A DNA stretch of 10,322 nt from Desulfobacteria bacterium. GTDB lineage: Bacteria; Desulfobacterota; Desulfobacteria; Desulfobacterales; C00003060. A program made the position numbers and the translations under genes. Positions 1 to 6,593 of this stretch are shown here, piece by piece. The DNA lies in the NCBI GenBank assembly GCA_030145035.1, contig JAQYWL010000451.1, positions 1 to 10,322 on the forward strand. Reading direction: 5' to 3'. The notes under the pieces were generated by a model, which worked only from the letters and a program-made list of their open reading frames with translations, searched no databases and was not told where the DNA came from. How positions within the stretch are numbered: position 1 is the stretch's first letter; each line of letters opens with the position of its first letter.

Positions 1-669
1 GTTGCTCCCAGAGCTTGAAATCATCCGCTTCTCTTCTTGGTATTCGTCTCCCGCGCGGTTGGCACATATGTTGTAGACGCCAAAGATGCGGGAGTAGAAG
101 GTGTTGATGATCTGCCAGCTCTCGATATTGCTGAATTCGTCCCCCATGGAACCCTGTGATGAGCTGAATATAGTGATAAAGATATCCGCCTTCTGGCACA
201 CACCAAGATAAGGCAAAGAAGGATGCCACAGGTCATTGCAGATAAAGACAGCAACATTGAACTCGCGGAGTTTGAAGACAGGAACCTGCTTTCCAGGAGA
301 GAAGTACTTCCGCTCCTCAAAGACACCGTAGTTGGGAAGGTTGAGCTTACGGTAAGCAAAGAGAATATGGCCATCCACAGCCACCAAGGCGGAGTTGTAA
401 AAATTCATGGATAGTGATTCTTCAATAAAACCCACCACTGCTGCTGTGCCTCTTGTAGCGGATGCCAGTTGTCTGATTTCCTGAGAATCGAGCCTGAGCG
501 CCACCTCGTGGTACCTTTGTCCAACAAAATATCCTGTCAAGGCCAACTCCGGAAACACAATTAGTTGGGCTCCCTTTTCTCGGCCCTGATGGATTTTACT
601 AAGGACCTGTTCGACATTGGCCTTGACATCCAATAATATAGGACTCGTCTGATAAATGGCTACTTTCAT
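1..669 (-). CDS. Nitrilase-superfamily C-N hydrolase (amidase), 3' end outside window
   Basis: The reading frame opens with ATG at 669 and stays open for 223 codons to the window edge, so the C-terminus is missing. It carries the nitrilase-superfamily Glu-Lys-Cys triad at the usual spacing: Glu41 in FPELALTGY, Lys108 in YRKLNLPNYGVFEE, and Cys144 in FICNDLW. These proteins hydrolyse amides or nitriles in the cytoplasm through a cysteine thioester. The stretch after Lys108 (LPNYGVFEE, then YFSPG) resembles the glutaminase domain of glutamine-dependent NAD synthetases and N-carbamoyl-amine amidases. The substrate cannot be read from the sequence. The gene starts 20 bp after the MttB-like gene stop at 690, so cotranscription is likely. 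Its Shine-Dalgarno site is weak (GAAAG). Family assignment is firm; a role in breaking an amide made by the upstream synthetase is inference. Confidence 0.9.
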   Translation of the reverse strand, partial: MKVAIYQTSPILLDVKANVEQVLSKIHQGREKGAQLIVFPELALTGYFVGQRYHEVALRLDSQEIRQLASATRGTAAVVGFIEESLSMNFYNSALVAVDGHILFAYRKLNLPNYGVFEERKYFSPGKQVPVFKLREFNVAVFICNDLWHPSLPYLGVCQKADIFITIFSSSQGSMGDEFSNIESWQIINTFYSRIFGVYNICANRAGDEYQEEKRMISSSGSN

Positions 670-689
670 TTCTTTCAGACCCGTTCAAC

Positions 690-1868
690 TTAACACCGAA
701 AGGATTTCCCGGTATTTTTCAAGGTGTGATTGTCCTGCATATAATTGGCCTGACTGCTGTTTCGCCTGATGGCGTCAAAGGCTTCGGGGTCATAGGGCTC
801 CATATCATATTCCGGGGCTTGGTCAGGCCCAGTTTCCCGGCATAGTGCTATGTGCCTTTCCAGCTTGGCTATGGAAAAGGAAATCAGTTCCTTGAGGAAC
901 CCGAACGCATGTCGCATCTGATGAAACCCGTACTTTTTCATCAGGGCGTACCCTTTCACGGCATCCTCCTCGGCCTCCTTGTCAGGCTCCTCCTGACTGG
1001 TGGTGCAGGCCGTTTGTATAGAAGGGATGCCCAGCCGTTTGTTGACCTTCTCCATGAGGAGATTGGCCATATTGTGGGAGACAAGGCCCAGATCCACGGC
1101 ATAGTTTTTCTGGATGTTGGCAATGGAGGGGAGCCCTGCGTGGACGACCATGAGGCCTGGATTCAGCAGTTGAGTCAGGGTAATGCCGAATAAGGCTTCG
1201 GCGTGTGTCAGTGTCAAGAGACCGGACATGCAATAAGGGGCGGAAAGCCCTGCCATGGGCATGGTGGAAACATAGATGGGCAGGCCCTTCCGAACACATG
1301 ACAGGAAAGGCGGGATCATGCTTTCAATAATATTCAACGGACTGTTAATGATGGAGAACTGAATGGTCAGATTTGCCCTGGTCTCATGGATCTGTCGGGC
1401 CCGGGCAATCCCTGCATCAGTCACAACGGCCACATAGATAGGTTTATTACAGTTTTCGATCATCGTGTCCATGACCTTCACTTCTTGATTTCTTATCAAG
1501 ACCCCTCTGGCCATGAAATTGACCTCGTCCGCCTCATTGACGATTCCCGCTATCTTGGCGAGATGTTCAAAGGTGGGCTCCACCAGTTCACCGGTCTCAT
1601 CATCATACACAAAAGGAGCTGTGCCGCCAACGCCAAAAGCATTTTCCGGAATCCAGTACTGATCCCTTTTGGGCGCCATGTTGATAGCTTGTTCGACTAA
1701 TGGAGCCAGGACATGAAGGTGCCCTGTGGAATCATCAAAGGCGGCAAGACCAGTACTCTCAAAGATTTCCCTGACTTTTGGTGAGGCGCATTTTACACCC
1801 ACCTCCTCCAAGACTTGGAGAGCATCCTGGTGTATCTTTTCCAAAAAAGCATCATCTTCAGGATTCAT
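690..1868 (-). CDS. MttB-superfamily (trimethylamine methyltransferase-like) protein, short form 1
   Basis: A 392-residue protein of the trimethylamine:corrinoid methyltransferase (MttB/MtgB) superfamily, a TIM-barrel fold that in studied members moves a methyl group from an amine to a corrinoid protein. Family-like blocks are GGTAPFVYDD (81-90), NKPIYVAVVTDA (141-152), PMAGLSAPYC (204-213), THAEALFG (221-228), HAGLPSIA (243-250) and FSIAKLE (331-337). It has no in-frame TAG, so it is not a pyrrolysine form. At 392 residues it is short against roughly 480-500 for classical members, and it ends just after NHTLKN (380-385), so the usual C-terminal tail is absent. Start ATG at 1868 follows AAGGGA by 5 nt; stop is TAA. 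The paralogue at 5350-6564 shares all these blocks. Whether it is a methyltransferase or a family member with different chemistry is not known; no corrinoid protein lies in the window. Confidence 0.88.
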   Translation of the reverse strand: MNPEDDAFLEKIHQDALQVLEEVGVKCASPKVREIFESTGLAAFDDSTGHLHVLAPLVEQAINMAPKRDQYWIPENAFGVGGTAPFVYDDETGELVEPTFEHLAKIAGIVNEADEVNFMARGVLIRNQEVKVMDTMIENCNKPIYVAVVTDAGIARARQIHETRANLTIQFSIINSPLNIIESMIPPFLSCVRKGLPIYVSTMPMAGLSAPYCMSGLLTLTHAEALFGITLTQLLNPGLMVVHAGLPSIANIQKNYAVDLGLVSHNMANLLMEKVNKRLGIPSIQTACTTSQEEPDKEAEEDAVKGYALMKKYGFHQMRHAFGFLKELISFSIAKLERHIALCRETGPDQAPEYDMEPYDPEAFDAIRRNSSQANYMQDNHTLKNTGKSFRC

Positions 1869-1898
1869 ACCGTTCCCTTTACCCTAACCCGGATAAGC

Positions 1899-2254
1899 CG
1901 GAAATCCGAAGCTCGAAATCCGAAATCCGAAACAAATCCGAAATCCGAATACTCAAATGTCCAAAACATCAACCCAAACCGGACGATACCGAAGCCCTGC
2001 ATCCGATATTAAGACACTGAAGTCATTAGTGTTTTGGAATTTTAAGATTTTGGTCATTGGAATTTGTTTCGAGTTTCGACCTGCCCGCCATTGCCAGAGA
2101 TGCCGGCACATAAGCTGAATGCTGTCTCAGGCGTTGGCAGGCGGGTATTCGAATTTCGGATTTCCCCGTCTCTGATAAGTGGATTAAATGTAACCAAGTT
2201 GACAACATTTCATTTTGCCAATTTGGAATACGGAATTTATGAGACGGGGCACTA
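1899..2254. repeat. Long imperfect inverted repeat of GAAATCC type, copy 1
   Basis: This fills the 383-bp gap between the oxidoreductase and the first MttB-like gene. The left arm (1901-1935) is built of 7-bp units: GAAATCC, GAAGCTC, GAAATCC, GAAATCC, GAAACAA. The right arm holds the complements, GAATTTGTTTCGA (2060-2072) and TTCGAATTTCGGATTTCC (2148-2165), so a transcript could fold into a long imperfect hairpin. The right end, read on the minus strand, is CTAGTGC followed by GTCTCATAAATTC, which matches the ends of the copy at 6594-6910. No such end is seen at the left, next to the MttB-like start, so this copy looks truncated. The right arm is split by a second palindrome (2080-2145). No credible gene lies here. 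Confidence 0.8.
2080..2145. repeat. 66-bp palindromic insert nested in repeat copy 1
   Basis: This GC-rich palindrome interrupts the right arm of repeat copy 1. Its ends are complementary: CCTGCC (2080-2085) with GGCAGG (2136-2141), or CCCGCC (2084-2089) with GGCGGG (2140-2145). Further imperfect pairing lies inside. The copy at 6594-6910 has an uninterrupted site: TTCGA at 6806-6810 runs directly into TATTCGAATTTCGG at 6811, while in copy 1 the same words sit at 2075-2079 and from 2146. That places the boundaries to within about one base and suggests a small mobile palindrome. No target duplication is visible. Confidence 0.75.
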
Positions 2255-3583
2255 GCTCCAGGGAAAGGGACTGTTCGAAACAGGATGCAACTCCCCTTTT
2301 GCGTAGCGTTCAAACCGGAATGGTTTAAGTAAGATCTGCTCTTCCCCTAGAATTTCTTTGGCAACAAGTTTGCCCACGCCGATCATTTTGTAGCCATGAT
2401 TGGAGTCCAGAATCATGTAGCAATTCTGCTTCATCACGTCGAAGATGGGAAAATTGTCAGGAGTGAAGGCACCAATGCCACCCGATGGCTCATTCTTGTA
2501 ATATCGATATTTGTCCTTATACCTTTTCTGGCAATGGGCCAGGGCGGATGTCCACATGTGAACAAATTCCGGTGTCACGGTAAAATCAGGGGAATCAATG
2601 CCATAGGGATCCACCTTGACTTCTCCTTCTACTATGTACGGAGTTGCACCCCCCTGGACGCCGCCAAAGTTAAAGTCAGGCTTGTAATAGATCCCCCACA
2701 ACTCATCCGTGATCAATGATCCGTCCTCGCTCGAATAAAGGGGGGCATCGGTATCCACATGGATCACGGGTGGCATTTTCCCCTGGTTGTTCATGGCAAA
2801 CTTCGGAGGAACCCCAAGGGTTCCCTCCACAAGACACCAGTATGTCCACATCTTCACGCCGCTGTGGATTCTGCCGTCTTCGCCCTTTACATCGATCTCA
2901 TCGGGAAGATCCAGCATATCCCAGAAACTCTTGGCCCAGGGGCCTGCGCCCATGATGACCCAATCACACTCAATGTTGCCTCTTGGGGTCTTTACAGCCG
3001 TCACCGACTGGTTATCCGTCTTTAGCCCTGTGACCTCGACCCCTGTAAGGATTCTGACACCCTCAGCTTCTGCCTTGTCCGCCAGCCGGTAGAGCGATTT
3101 TGTATTGAATGCGTAGCCGCCCTTTTTCTCATGTAAGACGGAGGTGATGTTCTTGGCCTGCCAGTCGTGAAAGATATTCTCCCTCATGTATTTCAGGCAA
3201 TCTTTCTCACCTTCAATGAATACAGATTCGTACCCGATTTCTTTCTGTTGCCTGTAAATACCAGCCACATCGGCATACATCGATTCTGGGGATATCTGCA
3301 TGTAACCCACCGGATGGTAGCCATACGCCTCGGCATCCTCTTCCCAGATACTCACGCTATGGGCGATGAGCTCTCGCATGGCCGGTTGAAAGTAGTTGTT
3401 GCGGATTATCCCGCAGGCAATCCCGGATGCCCCGACCCCTATCGCGCCCTTATCTATGACCAGAATATCTTTACCTGAGCCGGATTTGTTCTTTTTCAGT
3501 TCCATGGCCAGGTGATACGCGGTGCTCAACCCGTGGATCCCGGCTCCAATAACAACATATTTGTACTTCGTGGGAAACGCCAT
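2252..3583 (-). CDS. FAD-dependent oxidoreductase, DAO / sarcosine oxidase-type
   Basis: A 443-residue flavoenzyme of the D-amino-acid-oxidase (DAO) family, which oxidises C-N bonds of secondary or N-methylated amines such as sarcosine and dimethylglycine. The FAD-binding Rossmann motif GAGIHG is at 13-18, with an acidic residue ending the second strand in ILVIDKG. GASGIACGIIRNNYF resembles the region after the flavin loop in sarcosine oxidase beta subunits. GAGPWAKSFW and, near the C-terminus, GIGAFTPDNFPIF and HGYKMIGVGK are typical of the family. There is no signal peptide or membrane segment, so it should be cytoplasmic. ATG at 3583 has AGGAG 6 nt upstream and lies 13 bp after the synthetase stop, so the two are probably translated from one transcript. 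The TAG stop falls in the terminal sequence of the repeat at 1899-2254; if it were read through, TAA follows five codons later. The substrate is unknown; an N-methyl amine is inferred from context. Confidence 0.88.
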   Translation of the reverse strand: MAFPTKYKYVVIGAGIHGLSTAYHLAMELKKNKSGSGKDILVIDKGAIGVGASGIACGIIRNNYFQPAMRELIAHSVSIWEEDAEAYGYHPVGYMQISPESMYADVAGIYRQQKEIGYESVFIEGEKDCLKYMRENIFHDWQAKNITSVLHEKKGGYAFNTKSLYRLADKAEAEGVRILTGVEVTGLKTDNQSVTAVKTPRGNIECDWVIMGAGPWAKSFWDMLDLPDEIDVKGEDGRIHSGVKMWTYWCLVEGTLGVPPKFAMNNQGKMPPVIHVDTDAPLYSSEDGSLITDELWGIYYKPDFNFGGVQGGATPYIVEGEVKVDPYGIDSPDFTVTPEFVHMWTSALAHCQKRYKDKYRYYKNEPSGGIGAFTPDNFPIFDVMKQNCYMILDSNHGYKMIGVGKLVAKEILGEEQILLKPFRFERYAKGELHPVSNSPFPWS

Positions 3584-3596
3584 CTATATCTCCTAA

Positions 3597-5081
3597 CTAC
3601 TTGAACGGGTCCCACCGAACGGTCTGCTTTTCATATGCAGGTGGAAAAACCCGTAAAAACTCATCATAATAATAGAGTTCTTTGAAAGAAGCAAAGGGGA
3701 GGCCATATGCCCCGTTGGGTCTTTGCTCTATCTCTTTGGGATCGATTTTCTGGGATATTAGCTCATCCATGACGTCATCCGTCCCCACGCCCATGGCAAA
3801 TCTGAGCTTTTCACGATTGGCAATCTTTTCAGGCAGCATATCTCTAAAGGCCTCTCTCAAAATATACTTTTCAACCTGGTTTTCACCATATATCTTCCAT
3901 GCCATGGGAATCTTCTGACTGAAGGCCACGACCTCTGCATCCAGAAAAGGGGTCTGATAATTGATACCATTGGACATCCATGCCCGATCCAGGCGCCTTA
4001 AAGCGGTATTGTAGGCAATGTCCAAGAGCCTCTGTGCAAGCTGGTCTCTATGTTCATCATTTTTCACATTGGGGTTTTTCAGGACCATGCGATAACCCCC
4101 AAACAATTCATCAGCCCCCTCACCCACGAGAATACAATTGGTATATTCCTTTACCATTTTAGAAACATAGTAATTGGAAATAATGCCAGATATGCAATCC
4201 TCGTCAAAACTCTCCAAATACCATACGGCCTCGGGAATAAAGTCGATTATATCTGAATCGGAGATCATATAGACATGGTGCTCCATCCCCAAGAATTCTG
4301 CCATTATCTTCGCGTTTTCCAGGTCCGGGCCTGGTGCTTTTTGAATGGTACCGGTAAACAGCCGTAAATCAGAGTTGAATTCCTTGGCTACGGCAGCCAC
4401 AATAGAACTGTCGAGGCCGCCGCTCAATGAGACGCCACCCACGCCGTCCATTCTCTTTCTCACCGCTTCTATAACGAGTTCTCTTAGTGTATTGGTGGCC
4501 TCTTTAAGATCCCCCACTTCAAGCACCTCAGGAACAAATGGATCAAATTTCTTTAGCCCTTCCTTTGTGCTGTATATACATCCCGGGGCAAGTTCCTGGA
4601 TATTGAAACGAAGATGATCCACCAAGCCTTTCATCTCCGTGCTAAAGCAAAATGAACCGTTTTCTGACCCATAGAAGAGTGGTCTGGCACCAACATGATC
4701 ACGAGCTAAGATGACCTCGTCCTCTTCTATAATGGCACATGAAAAACTTCCTTCCAAGCGTGAAAAGCAATCCTTCCCGTATGCGTCATAAAACGCCTTG
4801 AACAGCGCCACATCACTTTTCCGCTCAGATCTCTCGTTATACAACTCTCCGTCGAAGAGTATGTACGGGGAGGACCCAACCTCCGTACAATAGGTCCTGT
4901 TGGGAGTCAGGTTGGTTTCATTGGCGCCCACTGCCCCCCGGTCATCGGTTAGGGTGCGGATGATGGTATTATCCGGGCCTCGATGACGCATTAGCTTCAG
5001 CATCTTGCCCAATTCCCTCGCCGTACTGTTTCCATTATTCCCTTTTCCATTTTTTGATATAATGCCAGCTATACTTGCCAT
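3597..5081 (-). CDS. Asparagine synthetase-like amide synthetase lacking glutaminase nucleophile
   Basis: A 494-residue homologue of class-II asparagine synthetase (AsnB). The N-terminal Ntn-type domain is recognisable: RHRGPD at 32-37, FDGELYN at 76-82, ARDHVGARPLFYG at 126-138. The nucleophile is not. AsnB starts Met-Cys-Gly-Ile, whereas this protein starts MASIAGI, with Ala at the Cys position. The oxyanion-hole Asn (NGE in AsnB) is Asp here. The synthetase domain looks intact: ATP-pyrophosphatase loop SGGLDSS (220-226), GEGADELFGGY (320-330), TPFLD (377-381), and a Lys in NREKLRF (422-428) that matches the catalytic AsnB lysine. It should therefore adenylate a carboxylate and join it to free ammonia or another amine, as in beta-lactam synthetase relatives. 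ATG at 5081 is chosen over an in-frame TTG at 5096 because GGGAGG (5089-5094) sits 7 nt before it. The product cannot be named from the sequence. Confidence 0.9.
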   Translation of the reverse strand: MASIAGIISKNGKGNNGNSTARELGKMLKLMRHRGPDNTIIRTLTDDRGAVGANETNLTPNRTYCTEVGSSPYILFDGELYNERSERKSDVALFKAFYDAYGKDCFSRLEGSFSCAIIEEDEVILARDHVGARPLFYGSENGSFCFSTEMKGLVDHLRFNIQELAPGCIYSTKEGLKKFDPFVPEVLEVGDLKEATNTLRELVIEAVRKRMDGVGGVSLSGGLDSSIVAAVAKEFNSDLRLFTGTIQKAPGPDLENAKIMAEFLGMEHHVYMISDSDIIDFIPEAVWYLESFDEDCISGIISNYYVSKMVKEYTNCILVGEGADELFGGYRMVLKNPNVKNDEHRDQLAQRLLDIAYNTALRRLDRAWMSNGINYQTPFLDAEVVAFSQKIPMAWKIYGENQVEKYILREAFRDMLPEKIANREKLRFAMGVGTDDVMDELISQKIDPKEIEQRPNGAYGLPFASFKELYYYDEFLRVFPPAYEKQTVRWDPFK

Positions 5082-5088
5082 GTTCACA

Positions 5089-5094
5089 CCTCCC
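5089..5094 (-). promoter_or_regulatory. Ribosome binding site deciding the synthetase start
   Basis: GGGAGG on the minus strand, 7 nt before the ATG at 5081. It overlaps the first codons of the longer TTG-initiated alternative, so it supports the shorter protein that begins Met-Ala-Ser-Ile. Confidence 0.75.
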
Positions 5095-5169
5095 AAATTT
5101 GACGTCTCGGAAATTCTACAACCTATTGAAATGGTAGATATTTATGGATGCTATTGCAAATTCGATCAA

Positions 5170-5268
5170 GGAATAATGGAATGATGTAATAATGGAATGA
5201 TGTAAAAGAAAAAAAGACCAAAATCCTCTTACACCCAACATTCCAGTATTCCAACATTCCAGTATTCC
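5170..5268. repeat. Palindrome whose arms are exact 16-bp tandem dimers
   Basis: The left arm contains ATAATGGAATGATGTA twice in tandem without mismatch (5173-5188, 5189-5204). The right arm contains AACATTCCAGTATTCC twice in tandem without mismatch (5237-5252, 5253-5268). The arms are imperfect complements, so RNA or single-stranded DNA could form a hairpin with a stem of about 40 bp and an A-rich loop (about 5209-5225). It lies in the 268-bp gap between the second MttB-like gene and the synthetase. No T-run follows on either strand, so it is not a classical terminator. It could affect transcript processing. Confidence 0.8.
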
Positions 5269-5325
5269 CTGGCCCAGACCGGGTTTTCACATGGCACCGG
5301 TTATTATTCTGATGTCGCGCCAGGG
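5267..5325. repeat. Nested inverted repeat after the MttB-like gene
   Basis: CCCTGGC (5267-5273) pairs with GCCAGGG (5319-5325). Inside it ACCGG pairs with CCGGT around 5278-5301. It lies just beyond the TAG stop of the minus-strand gene at 5350 and abuts the 16-bp-unit palindrome. It could be an mRNA end structure or part of a compound repeat. There is no U-tract, so termination is not supported. Confidence 0.35.
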
Positions 5326-5349
5326 CGGGCCAATTGTGAGCGAAGCGAA

Positions 5350-6564
5350 CTAACTTGCGAAAATCTTTCCCAGATTGGCCGTGGTCAAGGGATCTTCCAT
5401 GTACATTCCCAGACCGATACGCTTGATCGATTCCATGCCCCTTTCGTCATAAAAAGGGATCTCCACCTCAGGGGCATCTTCAGGGGAGACCTCACCGGCG
5501 ATTCTGATGGCGTTTTCGAGTTTGCCAATGGAAAAATCAACGAGATAGCGCAGAAAGCCAAAGGAATGTCGGATCATATGACATCCATATTTCAAGCACA
5601 GGGCCCGTCCCATTCTAGCATCGACATAGGCATGCTCCGTGGGGTGCTCCTCATGGGTGGTCCCTGCACTTTGAAACGTGGGCAGATCGAGCATGAGATT
5701 GAGATGGGCCATAAGGATGTTCAAGAAATTGTGACTGATGAGACCATAGTTCGGATTGTATTCGATCCGGGGATCAGCAATGGTCGGAAAACCGGCGTGA
5801 ATACACGTGACGCCCACGTTCAGTAACTGGGCAGCACAGATACCAAAGAGCACCTCGGCATGGGTCATGGCCAGGACTCCGTTGTAACAAAAGGGTGCGC
5901 TGATACCGGCCATGGGCATGGCGGAAATGAAGACAGGCAATCCGGCTTTGACCACTTTGACAAAATGTTCCGAGAAATTTTCGCTCACCTCTAAGGGGGG
6001 ACGGGTGAGGCAAAAGACGATCATGATGTTTTTTCTTTCTTCATAGATCTCTTTCGCCCTGGCCAGGGCTGCGTCCGTGGTCACGGCAAAATAGATGGGT
6101 TTTGTACAATGCTCGGCCATGATGCTCATTTGCCGGACCTCATCATTGAGTTTTATGCCCCTTCCCATCCCTGCAACCACCCGATGCGCTTCTGCGATCT
6201 GTGCGATCCGAGCGGCATCCTCTTCCGTGGGCATCATCCCTCCCCGGCCGGAGTCATCGTCATAGACATATGGGGCCGTGCCTCCGATGAAGAAGCTGTT
6301 CATGGGAACAAAGAAGTCATCCGGGCCAGGTACGTGCTCAAGACACCGGTCAACCAATGTGGAAGTCACGTACACGCGGTCTTCGAAAACCGCGGCCAGC
6401 CCCTCGCCCTCAAATTGGTGAAAGACCTGCTGAATCTCTGGCTGTTTGCAGCCGACCCCCAAATTTTCTAATATCCATAGGGCGTCCTGGTGGACCTGGA
6501 GGAGCATCTCCACAGCATCGGTACCCAATAAAGACCTTGATAGTTCAATCTGTTCTTTGTTCAC
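5350..6564 (-). CDS. MttB-superfamily (trimethylamine methyltransferase-like) protein, short form 2
   Basis: A 404-residue paralogue of the protein at 690-1868. Shared blocks are GGTAPYVYDD (94-103), TKPIYFAVTTDA (154-165), PMAGISAPFC (217-226), THAEVLFG (234-241), HAGFPTIA (256-263), GLISHN (274-279), TTHEEHP (302-308) and KYGCHMIRHSFGFL (325-338). The start is GTG at 6564, with AGGGGA (6570-6575) 5 nt upstream; the stop is TAG. There is no in-frame internal TAG. It lacks the C-terminal tail of classical MttB and ends near YMEDPLTTANLGK. The two paralogues differ too much for a recent duplication, so they probably have separate substrates or form a heteromer; that is inference. As first gene of the leftward set it lies 574 bp from the regulator. 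A methyltransferase role is the default family expectation and is not shown here. Confidence 0.88.
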   Translation of the reverse strand: MNKEQIELSRSLLGTDAVEMLLQVHQDALWILENLGVGCKQPEIQQVFHQFEGEGLAAVFEDRVYVTSTLVDRCLEHVPGPDDFFVPMNSFFIGGTAPYVYDDDSGRGGMMPTEEDAARIAQIAEAHRVVAGMGRGIKLNDEVRQMSIMAEHCTKPIYFAVTTDAALARAKEIYEERKNIMIVFCLTRPPLEVSENFSEHFVKVVKAGLPVFISAMPMAGISAPFCYNGVLAMTHAEVLFGICAAQLLNVGVTCIHAGFPTIADPRIEYNPNYGLISHNFLNILMAHLNLMLDLPTFQSAGTTHEEHPTEHAYVDARMGRALCLKYGCHMIRHSFGFLRYLVDFSIGKLENAIRIAGEVSPEDAPEVEIPFYDERGMESIKRIGLGMYMEDPLTTANLGKIFAS

Positions 6565-6593
6565 GGGCTTCCCCTGCTCAGTGCAATGGGCTC

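Noticed and set aside
21..374. 117-codon minus-strand frame at the left edge
   Set aside because: It is out of frame with the nitrilase-family gene, which shows a complete Glu-Lys-Cys triad. The translation is Ser/Thr-rich and featureless.
2026..2313. 95-codon minus-strand frame across repeat copy 1
   Set aside because: It runs through the repeat and into the oxidoreductase in another frame. Its SEIRI/ETNSND-like words recur in the frame at 6652-7074 only because the DNA repeat recurs.
5100..5170. Promoter upstream of the synthetase (minus-strand TTGATC with CATAAA after 17 bp)
   Set aside because: The matches to consensus are too weak in AT-rich sequence to call.
5209..5225. Rho-independent terminator at the A-rich loop
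   Set aside because: The A-run is in the loop of the palindrome and no T-run follows the stem on either strand.
690..6564. Pyrrolysine-containing trimethylamine methyltransferases
   Set aside because: There is no internal in-frame TAG in either MttB homologue, and TAG serves as an ordinary stop for neighbouring genes.
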